IMG/VR virus record: IMGVR_UViG_3300037963_002268
Coordinates: 1 to 26,742 of that record
DNA from: a virus
DNA: 26,742 nt
Direction: 5' to 3' (one strand)
Shown here one piece after another: positions 13,601 through 23,183 of this stretch (position 1 is the first letter of the stretch; every line of letters begins with the position of its first letter). Under the pieces are notes generated by a model. It did not search any database, had not been told where the DNA came from, and worked only from the letters and a program-made list of their open reading frames with translations. The position numbers were made by a program, and so were the translations under genes.

Positions 13601-16054
13601 GATTATATAGATAACGTTGGTAAATTAGAATTTTATACAAACAAAGCATTTGACGCATTAATGGGACAAAGAACTGACAATGCTTCACGTTCACCAGTGT
13701 TTAGACAAGCATACTGGAGAACAATATTTGATATGCTTCCGTATATGTCAGGCAAGATGAGACAAGTTATGTTAGAAGGCGGTACGTACACAATAGACGG
13801 TAAAGAGTTTAAAGTTGCAGGCGCATTAAATGCAAACCTACCTGGAGAAAACATGATAGCTACTTTTAAAGCTGATCTTGGTTTGCCTGCAGAAAAATTA
13901 CGTAAAGCAGATACAGAAATAAACATTGATATGTTTCAACGTAAAATAAAAGAACTTAACGATAGAGATACAGAATTAGGTTTAGGTTTTGAAGATATAG
14001 ACGAAGAGTTTGAGAATTTATCTAACGCATTAAATAAAAAGAAAAAAAGATTACAAGACAAGATGACAGATAAGCAAGAAGAGCTTATGCAACTAGAACT
14101 AGACATTACAGGAACTTATGGATCAGGAGTTACATACGAAGATGATATTGTACCTGCAAATATAAAACAACGTGTTGATGATTTACAAGAAGATATATTT
14201 GATCTTGAATCAGAGATAGATGATGTACAAGATGTATTTAACAACAACATGAAAGAAAAAGCAGAATTACTAGGATTTACAGATAAATCTGGTGACGTTG
14301 ATTTAATTGATAGAATAGCAAAAGCACGTGCATTAACAGAAGTGCAAGAGCTGTTGTATGACTTAACTAAACGTAAAAAAATTGCATATAACTTACGTGG
14401 TATTTTTCCATTCGGTGAAGCATATATAGAAATTATGACTACATGGGCTAAGTTATTAAAAGATAATCCAGAGATATTACGTAGAGGTCAAGTTACTGTA
14501 AACGCATTACGTAGAGATAATGTGTTTAGTCCTGTAGAAGGTGAAGGATTTTTAGGAGAAGATGAAGTTACTGGAGAAGAAGTATTTTATTATCCTATGA
14601 TTGATGACTTAGTATCTGACGCATTGTTTGGTGAAGATAGACAAGTTGGTGTAAGATTGCCTGGTTATGCAGGATCACTTAACTTAGCACTAGAAGTAGT
14701 ACCAGGCATTGGTCCTGCAGTTGCTATACCTGCTAGCTTTTTTATAAATGCAAGTCCTAACTTTGATGAAGTTAAAAAAATTATGTTTCCTTATGGTTTA
14801 CCAGATGTTAGATCTGCTAGTGACTTAATTGCTGCAGCAGGTGTACCTGCATGGTTAAGAAATACAGTACAAGGTTTATACGCATATAACGAAGATGTAG
14901 GTCAAAACGAACTAACACGTATTGCTTCTAACACAACTATTGATGTTTACAGAATATTAAAAGCAAATGGTAGTGATGACAGTACAACAGAACGTCAAGA
15001 AGAACTTATGAAAGAAGCTAGAAGTATTGCTAAAAATCTAGCATTTATAAAAGCAGCTTCACAGTTTGTTGGTCCAGTAGGACTTAATCCACGTTTTGAC
15101 GTAGGTAATGATAAAAATGGTGGTCACGTTTATTCTATGCAAATACTTGCAGATAGATATAGAGAGTTATTAGAAACACCGCCTAAAGATCCAGAGTCAG
15201 GTCAATTCTTATATCCACCTGGAGATAACTACTATGCAACTAAATATTTTATAGATGAGTTTGGTTTTAATCCACTAGACATAGCTACTCCTAAAACAGT
15301 AGTTGTAGAACCTAGACCTGTAGATGAGCGTGGTGTACAGTTCCAACAAGATAATCCAGAGTTATTTGAGCAATACTCTATAACTGCACAGTATGCAATA
15401 CCACAAGGCGGCGGTGGTCCATTTGATTATGAAGCATACGTTAGAACAATAGCTAGTGAGCAGAGAGAACCATTAAAACCAGAAGAATGGTTGCAAAAAC
15501 GTAATCAAAGATTAGGACAGTTTTTTATGGAAGAAAAGCGTGTATCTACATTACAGACATACGATATTACAGATCCATATCAAAACTTAATTAGAGAACG
15601 TGAAATGGCATTTTTTAGAGATATTGCACGTAGTAAGTTTCCTGGTTTTGATTCTACAATACCTGGTTTACCACAAACAGCTACATTAGAAATGCAGTAT
15701 CAAGAACTACAAAATTGGGAAAAGAATAGAAAACTAGCTAGTACACCTGTAGGCAAAGACTTACGTGTAGTCTTTAGCATGATTAATACACTAGAACAAC
15801 GTGCGTTAAATGGCGGTTTATCTAAGAATGGTTGGAGAACATCTAGGTCAATGCTAAAAGAACGTCAACAATTACGTGACACTATAGGTATGTTAATAAA
15901 TAAAAATCCAGATTTTCAATTAGTAGCTGAAAGAGTGCTGCTTCCATTATTCCAGGAACGTACAGATTTCTTAGAGGATTTGCAATACGATTATGATACA
16001 CTTAAAGAATACGGTGTATACTTACCACAGCTAACTGATACAGAGGATATTTAA
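10670..16054 (+). CDS. Giant virion-type protein, 1794 aa, function unknown
   Basis: This 5.4-kb gene starts at ATG 10670 overlapping the previous TAA (TAATG). The product is largely alpha-helical and has no catalytic motif that I can recognise. Visible features are a Gly/hydrophobic segment around residues 395-440, a helix-rich centre with FWKPFVLLRGAWLLRVVGEE (about 660-680), and a long charged coiled coil at about 1086-1215 (KELNDRDTEL; KKKKRLQDKMTDKQEELMQL). It also has IFPFGEAYIEIMTTWAKLL at 1245-1263, and a Gly/Pro hydrophobic stretch EVVPGIGPAVAIPASFF (about 1343-1360) that could insert into a membrane. The C-terminal 300 residues are hydrophilic and helical. Its position after the portal and its size suggest an internal or injected virion protein of the large polyvalent class, but I see no specific domain. 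It is one of the two largest genes here. Confidence 0.75.
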   Translation: MAEFHRDNPAQEQEFYQEIIKRQATYKRAKQSISKDDAVRASAISQAYPNFSPDVITALTTLQVKPEATVLNDISKMIAQSNSQTILDKVFEPLQAGVRLGFLGLEDLYRTTVDRPINSFIASTFGDKAETLTFSEAYRQSGKSTVKQLIGELNKGKKINLGEGFLPQSEVFDPANPQSKFYDEYQYMIRSGFDEGRAQSIIQNYLGTPITTIDRQMQEGNENFTITSQYGTAPISLGRSLALQVAEPNTRTFNVVSGVLDAGKALFLDPANYLSLGLKAFTKSKKSLKIPDYLAKELEKIEPDKLTKAQKEYIGAVNKGWGLPFISGRSVSNYLSKDPGGKKLINYFAELDSPNKFMELTGITDREAIAAFMDISQDFTKSAAEKQSAMQNLLTEFLEDPFGPFGTGQAPTVGAIGRFLGGRAEDLLGGVPEGTGKLFGAKKVIKTKLMDSPNRSARILSTYAGEFPYRYVDSNQLDDAVSNIKGWLDQTTVDPIAKDQIINRAVRLEDGDQTGLFNVVKDMVTFATDDLVDNYGVNKEDAFTFSRIFEDYLPELRAYFIDAVTGNNVANPGAKISQTIIDNKAFVNPDPHLLTEFINRTIPLPDPGQLSRAMNSMSLIRAKASEAGIDMFSKLPANIRAGTMSKIIDSYYSDFWKPFVLLRGAWLLRVVGEEQLRMYTRGYDNIFSRPLSVLSLGLLKKPNKTEAARWTSKDVKFADLLGNPLDEALEWQQASSRRYGSNNFDYLFGGAYKAGRRRKKPGVHPMDVVTKEDALRNRETQPRLIQKYFDDGIVREIAHLHYDRLFNFLFRGAMTKKQRDARLKEFVEGDSLRAKEIIEAYSKGGPTYRARMNTAGGRYAYAESITARVNQLAGGSFTQELDVLDDLSRRINVDDIDFGKTPFPLSVEKTANNNILEMLLRNRLNRLDGKQFVDETLDDFFDSIKNGDQTIYRNVKKKLLSDEYIESLPNVVAVGKTDYIDNVGKLEFYTNKAFDALMGQRTDNASRSPVFRQAYWRTIFDMLPYMSGKMRQVMLEGGTYTIDGKEFKVAGALNANLPGENMIATFKADLGLPAEKLRKADTEINIDMFQRKIKELNDRDTELGLGFEDIDEEFENLSNALNKKKKRLQDKMTDKQEELMQLELDITGTYGSGVTYEDDIVPANIKQRVDDLQEDIFDLESEIDDVQDVFNNNMKEKAELLGFTDKSGDVDLIDRIAKARALTEVQELLYDLTKRKKIAYNLRGIFPFGEAYIEIMTTWAKLLKDNPEILRRGQVTVNALRRDNVFSPVEGEGFLGEDEVTGEEVFYYPMIDDLVSDALFGEDRQVGVRLPGYAGSLNLALEVVPGIGPAVAIPASFFINASPNFDEVKKIMFPYGLPDVRSASDLIAAAGVPAWLRNTVQGLYAYNEDVGQNELTRIASNTTIDVYRILKANGSDDSTTERQEELMKEARSIAKNLAFIKAASQFVGPVGLNPRFDVGNDKNGGHVYSMQILADRYRELLETPPKDPESGQFLYPPGDNYYATKYFIDEFGFNPLDIATPKTVVVEPRPVDERGVQFQQDNPELFEQYSITAQYAIPQGGGGPFDYEAYVRTIASEQREPLKPEEWLQKRNQRLGQFFMEEKRVSTLQTYDITDPYQNLIREREMAFFRDIARSKFPGFDSTIPGLPQTATLEMQYQELQNWEKNRKLASTPVGKDLRVVFSMINTLEQRALNGGLSKNGWRTSRSMLKERQQLRDTIGMLINKNPDFQLVAERVLLPLFQERTDFLEDLQYDYDTLKEYGVYLPQLTDTEDI

Positions 16055-17838
16055 TGACAAAAGAGATGAAACAATCTTTGGTGGATAGCATAATACAACA
16101 AAATGGTTATGGTCCTGATGAGCAAATAACTAAAGATTTATTGGCTTTAGTAAATGAATCTAATGATCAATTATTTATAGCTAAGTTATACAACGAAATA
16201 GCTTTATACAATAAAGTGCAGGCAAAGATGTCAGACAACTATGTAGGTTTTTCTTCTGCTTTTCCAGTACAATCACAAGGCGTACCTGCAAGTAAGCGTG
16301 GACAAGCTGCAGTTAATCCTGCATTAGCAAACATAAACATTGCAATAGAAAACACAAATCCTGAATGGAGAACAGATGAAGCTATTGTTAAAGATTTTTA
16401 TAGAGGATTAGATGTTGCTACTGGTATAAAAGGACCAGAAGGTTCTGATAATGCAGAAGCATATTATGATTATCTAAATACAAAACTAAATCAGTTAGTA
16501 GAGGATACAGGATTACTAGGAGTTGTTATACGTCCACCACGTGGTGAAGGCGGTACAATTTACATGTCAGAAGATTTAGATGACTGGTTTAGAAATAACA
16601 CACCTATGGATATGACAGAAGGTTTTTATCCTGCAGAAGGTAAATCGTACAGAAAATATCCAGGATTTGCCAAACCTACAATTATAACAAAACCAGTTAT
16701 GACATTTAACGAAGAGTCTGGATACTGGGATCATACAGGTGATTATCTTAAAGGTGCAGAATCATTTAACAGTGATGGTAAATTTAACACAGGTTTAGAT
16801 ACTGGTGATACATTTCAGGTAGCTGTTGGTACAAAGAAACCAGACGGTACATCTGTAGGTGAAGTACAAACACTTAGTTATGATGAGTACAAATTATTAC
16901 AACAAGAAGTAGCAGAAGATCCAAGTAGTGAAATTATTAATGTATCTGGTGACAAAGCACAAGTGCAAGCACAGTTAGATAGATGGGTTGATTACAATAC
17001 TTCTGACGCAGCAGCGCCAGAGTATTCTATATTTGGTGGTATAACACCTGAATATGCAATCTACAAACAACCAGATCTTGCTAACGCATTTAAAGATGGT
17101 GATCCTACTGCAGCACAAATGAAAGACGCAATGTTACCTGAACAAGTATATGCAGGTAGTATTCCAGAAGAACAGTTTTATGGTGGTTTTGATCACATAT
17201 CTGGTCAAGGTCCAGGACTTAACAACTCACAAAAAATATCTTGGATTTCATTAGCACCACAAGAAATTAAAGCAATACAAACAGATCTTATGCAAGCAGG
17301 TTATTTAGATCCTGAATCATATTTTTTAGAGCAGGGTGCATGGCAAGATAAAACAGCAACAGCTATGGCTTCAGCTATGACTGACGCTAACTTAAATATG
17401 ACAGATGTGTATTCACAGTTAACTGCAGAAAAAGAACGTTACTTTACTAAACCACCGTTGTTGCCTAAAGTATATCAACAACCATCTCCAGAGTTTGTTA
17501 AATCACAAGTTGACGCGGCACTTAAATCTGCAGGTGTTACACGTAAACTTACAGACGCAGAACTTGTAGCGTTTTCTGATTACTACATACAAGCAGATAA
17601 AGATTACGAAACTGCAAATGCAGAATATCAAAAGAATTTAGATTTAGCTAATAGATTATTTCCTGGTGCGCCATCAGAAATTATGATACCTTCTACACCA
17701 GGCGAAGAATTAGCAGCATTTGCAGAACAACAATTTGAACCACAGTTACAAGCACAACAGAGAGGTATACAAGAACGTAACGATTTAAGTTATTTGTTTA
17801 GTTCTATAGATCAATTTGACCGTATGATTGGAGGATAG
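16054..17838 (+). CDS. Virion-type protein with peptidoglycan-binding-like segment, 594 aa
   Basis: ATG 16054 overlaps the upstream TAA (TAATG), with an AGAGGA-type ribosome-binding site just before it. The protein is acidic and Gln-rich. At about residues 397-442, WISLAPQEIKAIQTDLMQ is followed by AGYLDPESY and GAWQDKTATAMASAM. This is the pattern of a peptidoglycan_binding_1-like repeat (x-LQ-x-x-L-x-x-x-G-Y ... G-x-W/F-x-x-x-T-x-x-A). After it comes VKSQVDAALKSAGVTRKLTDAEL, a helical module often found behind such segments in phage minor structural proteins. The C-terminus is a helical, Gln-rich tail. A likely role is cell-wall contact or virion structure during entry. The enzymatic partner may be the lysozyme-like protein downstream. 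Confidence 0.6.
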   Translation: MTKEMKQSLVDSIIQQNGYGPDEQITKDLLALVNESNDQLFIAKLYNEIALYNKVQAKMSDNYVGFSSAFPVQSQGVPASKRGQAAVNPALANINIAIENTNPEWRTDEAIVKDFYRGLDVATGIKGPEGSDNAEAYYDYLNTKLNQLVEDTGLLGVVIRPPRGEGGTIYMSEDLDDWFRNNTPMDMTEGFYPAEGKSYRKYPGFAKPTIITKPVMTFNEESGYWDHTGDYLKGAESFNSDGKFNTGLDTGDTFQVAVGTKKPDGTSVGEVQTLSYDEYKLLQQEVAEDPSSEIINVSGDKAQVQAQLDRWVDYNTSDAAAPEYSIFGGITPEYAIYKQPDLANAFKDGDPTAAQMKDAMLPEQVYAGSIPEEQFYGGFDHISGQGPGLNNSQKISWISLAPQEIKAIQTDLMQAGYLDPESYFLEQGAWQDKTATAMASAMTDANLNMTDVYSQLTAEKERYFTKPPLLPKVYQQPSPEFVKSQVDAALKSAGVTRKLTDAELVAFSDYYIQADKDYETANAEYQKNLDLANRLFPGAPSEIMIPSTPGEELAAFAEQQFEPQLQAQQRGIQERNDLSYLFSSIDQFDRMIGG

Positions 17839-17839
17839 T

Positions 17840-20800
17840 TTGTCATTAAAAGATGATGTACAAAAACTCGAATCAGAATTATTAAAAAAATATGCTGATG
17901 TATTAGAGTTTGATGAATCAGTATTTGGTGATTTAGATAACAAGTCACCATTAAGTTTAAATTATTATGACGGTAAATTAAATATTGACGTAATATCTGT
18001 AGCACCTGCTAGTCAAAATCAAGGTGTTGGAAGAAATATAGTGAATGAAATTATTGCGTTTGCTAATGCTAATAATTTAGAAATAAGAGTTGATAGTTTA
18101 GTAGATGAATTTTTTGAAAAAATGGGATTTGAAAATTTTGCTGATGAACAAGGGTTTGTTGATGAAGCATTATTTCGTAAATTACCAGATACAAAAGAAG
18201 ATCAGGTTATGCAACTCCTTGACGACCTTAAAGAAAAATACGGACAATTTTTAGATGACACTGCAAGTGAAGCAGGAGATGGTAGTGGATTACATTTTGA
18301 TTTAACATCAGGCAATATAATAGATGGTGATGAAATATACATTGAAGCATTTTATTTAAAACCAGAAGCACAAGGTAAAGGCATTGGTAAAAAAATGGTT
18401 AATGCTATAAAAAAATTATCAGATGAAATAGATGTACCAATTACTTTATTAGATAAAACTTTAGAATCACCATACGGCAGTAGTTTTTGGAAAAGTATGG
18501 ATTTTGATATTGATGATGATACTGCTACAGCACTGTACAACTACGGTGGTGATCCTTCAAGCACAAGATTTGCAAAAGAAAGTTTACAATTAGCACCAGA
18601 CGATCCAAGCGAATTATTTAAAGATCCTGCTTCAGAAAATATGACAGGTGCTATGGAAAGTTTATCTGCTGCATTGCCAGAAGATTTATCAGATGTTGAT
18701 TTATCTGACGAAGATAAACAAATGATAGAAGATTTTAGAAAAAACAAAAAAGAATTTGAAGCTATAACAAATCCAGTAAATAGTTTAGAAGATGATGTAG
18801 CAGAAATAACGAATGATTTTGTTGCTAAAAAATTTGCAGAACCTGTAGATACTGCTGATGGTGTCATTATGCGTATTAATGATTCTAATGAATTAGAAGT
18901 ATTAGTTATTAAAAGAAAAAGAGGACCACACAGAGGTGATTGGGCATTGCCTGGTGGAATTATGGATTCTGAAACTCTTAAAGAATTTGACATGGCAGAA
19001 GAAGCATATATGGACAATAACGTTGACTCCAATAACAAATCTCATGTAGCTTTTGGTAAAACTCCTGCAGATGGAGATAGTAAACAAAGGAGATACACAT
19101 TTACAGCATTAAAAGAAATTATGGAAGAAGTTGGTTTAGACCTAAGCGATCCTGATGTAGTAGATACTTTAGGCGGTATGGTTAAATCATTGACACCAAA
19201 GTATGCAAGACTAGATTGGGACGCTAGAGCAACACAAGGAGTAAGTGTTGGTGGTGCATTTGTATTTGTACATAACAATGATTGGCAACCAAAAGCAGGA
19301 GATGACGCACTTAAAGCAGAATGGAAAACAGTCAAAAGTATTGTAGATGGTGATATTAAATTAGCTTTTGGACACACAGAATGGTTAACACAAGTATTGG
19401 GAAACCGTAAATTATTAAGACAAACTGGTATGACTAAAGCGTTTTCTAGTTTTAATACATATAATCCTATGAAGTTAGAAAACTATGTTGGAGATTATAC
19501 AGAAACAATGGATAAGCTGCATGAAATAAACATAAAAAATAAATCAGATATTACAGAATTAATACAAGCTGCAAACAAAGTACGTGTTGAAAAAGGCATG
19601 CCAGAAATTCCAGTAGACAAATCTAATATACAAGGAACAGCAGAAAGTATAATTAAAAATTTAAGATTAAATGGTCCTGGTGAACCTGAATTAATATTAT
19701 CAAATATGCAACCAGAAGAGTTTATTAATAGAATGTTGACAGATAAACAAATCAATTATGAATTATCTATAGATGATTATGTTCAAGATGTATTTATAGA
19801 AGAAGTTAATAAACAAAAAATTGGTGATGAAATTGTGACAATAGATGATTTTACAAATCCTACTAGCAATACAAAACTATTAGATGTTGGTGCATTAGAC
19901 GTACCACTAAACGAAACAGGTATTGATAATGTAGCAAGACAAATACAACAACAATCTATAAAAAATGTAGAAGATCAATTAGCATTTTTATCACGTCAAG
20001 GTTTTAATGATTATCAAATATTAGATGAATTAAGAAATGTTTATACAGAAAAATTGCTTACTCCAAAATTTTTAAAATTATTAAAACAAAATATTAGAAA
20101 TGCACAAAATGAAAAACGTACAAGTTATTACGCATTAAGTAAAATAGATACAATTTTAGATCCTTCAGTAACACAACCTCCAAAAGTTGTTATAAGATAC
20201 AATAACAATAGAAATATATTTAGCACTTTTATATTAAATAATGAAATACAAGATTATCTTAAAACTGAAAAGCAAGAGAATTTTTTGTCACAAGTGTTTG
20301 ATAATCAAATGATGAAATTACCACCTGCAGAGTTCTTTCAAAAATATGGTGAGTTTGATGAAACATTATCACAAAAGTCAGCTTATGTACAGGACGGAAA
20401 ATTATACTTTCAAACAAATCACGGTACACCTGGACCTAAACAAGGTATTTTAAATCTTATAGCTTATGCAACAAGCAGAGCAAAAGATGATCCTAGATTA
20501 GGCGATATTGCACCAGGATTAAAACAACAACGTCCTGTATTTTTTGACAACACATTTTCATTTGTTGATCCTACTTTAGGAAAAGGAGGACTTATAGGAC
20601 CTTTACTCTACACAACTACAAGTCCTTTTGTTGGTGCAGGTTATGCTACAGGAAGTGCTGATGGACATGATACATACAGTCTAAATTCAGTAATCAGAGA
20701 TGACATAGAAGGATTTGTAAATAGTAATAAATATAATATAAAATTTTTAAGTGAGTTAGAAGAAGTCGCAAAACAAAATGGAATAGTTATAGATTTTGTA

Positions 20801-23182
20801 AAATCAGATGATAATTGGACTTTCACAGGATTGTCTGATTTTAATGGTAATAATGATACAACATCAGCTAATGTTGCTAATATTCGTGGATCAGTAAATA
20901 TAGAAAATGTATTAAAAATTAATCAATCAACTTTACCTGGACAAGGTGATAACAAATTACAATCTTACTGGGAACAAGTGTTAGATATGTTTGGTGAAGA
21001 TTGGTATGAGAATGATTTAAAAAATGACGGCGGTGTAGTAAAGCGTTTAAATTTTGGTTTAAAAGATAATATTTTTTTTGATTCAGATCTTGGATTACCA
21101 GAACCAAAAACAAATTATAAATTAAAACCAGAAATTATACCGTATATAGTTGCTGCAAACAAAGTAAAAGCTATACCAGGCGCACAAGATGTATCGACAT
21201 TAAGAAATTGGTACAGATGGAAAACAACAACTGATCCTGATTTTTTTCCAAACATAGGTCACATTGTTGGAACAGGTAGTAACTTACCAAGAATATTAAG
21301 CGGAAATTTACAAAACAATATAAACAATGAAGTAATACAAAAAGCATGGAAAATTGATAAAAATATACCAGGTATATTCGACAACACTGATCAATATAAA
21401 AATGTAATTCAAGTTTTAGACAATAATCATCATTATTTTGGTATAGCAGATTCTATAGATTATCAAGTTCTTTCCAATACATTAAAAGGAATTGTTGCAA
21501 TACGTGAAGAAAATTATATTGAAGCAGCAAAATTCTTAGCAATAGAATTTTTAAATGGTGAATGGGTACCTGTAGCTGATAAATTGGCAACAGAATTAGA
21601 TGAAGCATTAAGTGGTCTTGATTTCAGTATGGACTATAAAAATAATTTAGTTTCAGACGTAGATAAAATATTAAATAAAGAATTAAAATTACAAGATAAT
21701 TTATTAATTAGTAATTTTAATAAAGAATTTTTTGATACAAATAGAGTAAATTTTGTAAATAATTATTTTGAAGCAAATAACTTAAAACCAATAGCTACTA
21801 AAGATAATGTTGAAGATATTTTAAATTCTATTTATTCTTACGAATTAGGTGATAGCGGTATAAACAGTGATATTTTAGATAGAAAAATTTATACATTAGC
21901 AGGTCAAAATGGTTACGAATTAGCATTAAGTACAGGCGGTGGAAGGGTTGGTAGTAATCCTCATTGGGTTTTAGGTATCATTGATCCTTCTAACAAATTA
22001 CAAACTAATATGCCAAAAACATTAGAAGTTGGTGTAAAAGGTTGGGCTTTTATGAACGAAGATGACGCTGAACATTTATATAGATTAGGTAGTAGAAACT
22101 TAGAAAATTTAACAGACGAAGATTTATTAGTAATGTCACGATATATGAATCCACAGACCATTATGGATTTAGATATATCAGAAGCACAATTAGAAAATCT
22201 TGATAAAATTACTAAAGAAAAAGGAATTTATTTTGGTACAAGTTTAGACAATTTAGCACCACAAGGTACTACAAATCTTTCAGTAAGACACATGATGTTA
22301 CAAAGTGAACTTCATAAAATACACACGCTTGCAGAAGTTGGACAAGTACCAAAAGAAGCTGTGTATCCAATAATAAATTCATTTCTTAAATTATTATCAG
22401 AACTACCAGAAGAAGCTAGAGCTCAATTTTTTATGGGCGCACCAAACACTGTAGATATAATTAACAAATATACTAAAGCTACAATGCGTGGTGCAGGTAC
22501 AGCATTGAAATACGGTGGAAAAGCTGCAGACAAATTTGACAAATATGTATTGTTACCTGCAGCTTTAGATATATTAGCTAGTCGTATATCTGGTCCTGGA
22601 TCACAGTACGAAACTATAGGTGGTGCAGTAGCTGACACAATAAATAGATACGAAGGAGAAGAAAAAGATACGATTATAGAAATGTTGTATGGAAATAAAA
22701 ATAATCCAGAAGTTAAAAACATATTTGGTGTAAATATTGCAGCACCAGTAACAGAGGGCATTGAATACGGCAAAGATAAATTTAAAGAATATGTTTATGA
22801 CAATAATATTTTTGGTATAAAAAGCATAGTTAAATTTTTAAAACCTAAAGTTATTGAAGAGTTAAAAGAAGTAAGAGATAAAGTTGGCTTAAATGATTGG
22901 CTTTACAAAGCAAAAAGAGATATGGTTGTTGAAATGATAATGACAGATAATAATGTTCCATATACAAAAGAAAATATAAACATATATACTAAAGCGTATG
23001 AAGATAATAATCCTAGAGAAGTAGACAAGTATGGTAATGAGTTACCTGATAATTATGACAACAGTTGGGCTAGCAGCATACCAGACAACAGACTTTCAAG
23101 AGACTTCCGTGTTTCTGAACGAATTAGAACAGGAGATAGATACACAAGAGGTGGTGGAGGAAGTGGAGTTGTACAAGAGTAA
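17840..23182 (+). CDS. Giant polyvalent protein: GNAT - GNAT - Nudix - ART-like, about 1780 aa
   Basis: I choose the TTG start at 17840 because GGAGGA (17830-17835) lies 4 bases upstream. TTG 17828 would add four residues. Domains in order: a GNAT acetyltransferase with VAPASQ-NQGVGRN (54-66, acetyl-CoA loop Q59-x-x-G62-x-G64), and a second GNAT with Q178-x-x-G181-x-G183 in LKPEAQGKGIGKK. Then a Nudix hydrolase with WALPGGIMDSE (G372 to E378) and KEIMEEVGL (425-433, catalytic E429/E430). Further on is an ADP-ribosyltransferase-like segment with NHGT (860-863, H861) and LLYTTTSPFVGAGYA (Y924). The remainder is helical with a hydrophobic C-terminal part (YVLLPAALDILAS). Multi-enzyme chains of this kind are known as polyvalent proteins, thought to be packaged and delivered with phage or plasmid DNA to modify or protect against host factors. 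Targets are unknown. By eye the gene is more AT-rich than its neighbours. Confidence 0.7.
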   Translation: MSLKDDVQKLESELLKKYADVLEFDESVFGDLDNKSPLSLNYYDGKLNIDVISVAPASQNQGVGRNIVNEIIAFANANNLEIRVDSLVDEFFEKMGFENFADEQGFVDEALFRKLPDTKEDQVMQLLDDLKEKYGQFLDDTASEAGDGSGLHFDLTSGNIIDGDEIYIEAFYLKPEAQGKGIGKKMVNAIKKLSDEIDVPITLLDKTLESPYGSSFWKSMDFDIDDDTATALYNYGGDPSSTRFAKESLQLAPDDPSELFKDPASENMTGAMESLSAALPEDLSDVDLSDEDKQMIEDFRKNKKEFEAITNPVNSLEDDVAEITNDFVAKKFAEPVDTADGVIMRINDSNELEVLVIKRKRGPHRGDWALPGGIMDSETLKEFDMAEEAYMDNNVDSNNKSHVAFGKTPADGDSKQRRYTFTALKEIMEEVGLDLSDPDVVDTLGGMVKSLTPKYARLDWDARATQGVSVGGAFVFVHNNDWQPKAGDDALKAEWKTVKSIVDGDIKLAFGHTEWLTQVLGNRKLLRQTGMTKAFSSFNTYNPMKLENYVGDYTETMDKLHEINIKNKSDITELIQAANKVRVEKGMPEIPVDKSNIQGTAESIIKNLRLNGPGEPELILSNMQPEEFINRMLTDKQINYELSIDDYVQDVFIEEVNKQKIGDEIVTIDDFTNPTSNTKLLDVGALDVPLNETGIDNVARQIQQQSIKNVEDQLAFLSRQGFNDYQILDELRNVYTEKLLTPKFLKLLKQNIRNAQNEKRTSYYALSKIDTILDPSVTQPPKVVIRYNNNRNIFSTFILNNEIQDYLKTEKQENFLSQVFDNQMMKLPPAEFFQKYGEFDETLSQKSAYVQDGKLYFQTNHGTPGPKQGILNLIAYATSRAKDDPRLGDIAPGLKQQRPVFFDNTFSFVDPTLGKGGLIGPLLYTTTSPFVGAGYATGSADGHDTYSLNSVIRDDIEGFVNSNKYNIKFLSELEEVAKQNGIVIDFVKSDDNWTFTGLSDFNGNNDTTSANVANIRGSVNIENVLKINQSTLPGQGDNKLQSYWEQVLDMFGEDWYENDLKNDGGVVKRLNFGLKDNIFFDSDLGLPEPKTNYKLKPEIIPYIVAANKVKAIPGAQDVSTLRNWYRWKTTTDPDFFPNIGHIVGTGSNLPRILSGNLQNNINNEVIQKAWKIDKNIPGIFDNTDQYKNVIQVLDNNHHYFGIADSIDYQVLSNTLKGIVAIREENYIEAAKFLAIEFLNGEWVPVADKLATELDEALSGLDFSMDYKNNLVSDVDKILNKELKLQDNLLISNFNKEFFDTNRVNFVNNYFEANNLKPIATKDNVEDILNSIYSYELGDSGINSDILDRKIYTLAGQNGYELALSTGGGRVGSNPHWVLGIIDPSNKLQTNMPKTLEVGVKGWAFMNEDDAEHLYRLGSRNLENLTDEDLLVMSRYMNPQTIMDLDISEAQLENLDKITKEKGIYFGTSLDNLAPQGTTNLSVRHMMLQSELHKIHTLAEVGQVPKEAVYPIINSFLKLLSELPEEARAQFFMGAPNTVDIINKYTKATMRGAGTALKYGGKAADKFDKYVLLPAALDILASRISGPGSQYETIGGAVADTINRYEGEEKDTIIEMLYGNKNNPEVKNIFGVNIAAPVTEGIEYGKDKFKEYVYDNNIFGIKSIVKFLKPKVIEELKEVRDKVGLNDWLYKAKRDMVVEMIMTDNNVPYTKENINIYTKAYEDNNPREVDKYGNELPDNYDNSWASSIPDNRLSRDFRVSERIRTGDRYTRGGGGSGVVQE

Positions 23183-23183
23183 T

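Noticed and set aside
18541-19038. Open frame of 165 codons on the - strand inside the polyvalent gene
   Set aside because: Serine- and leucine-rich antisense product of the Asp/Glu/Lys-rich coding strand. The opposite frame holds the Nudix motif.
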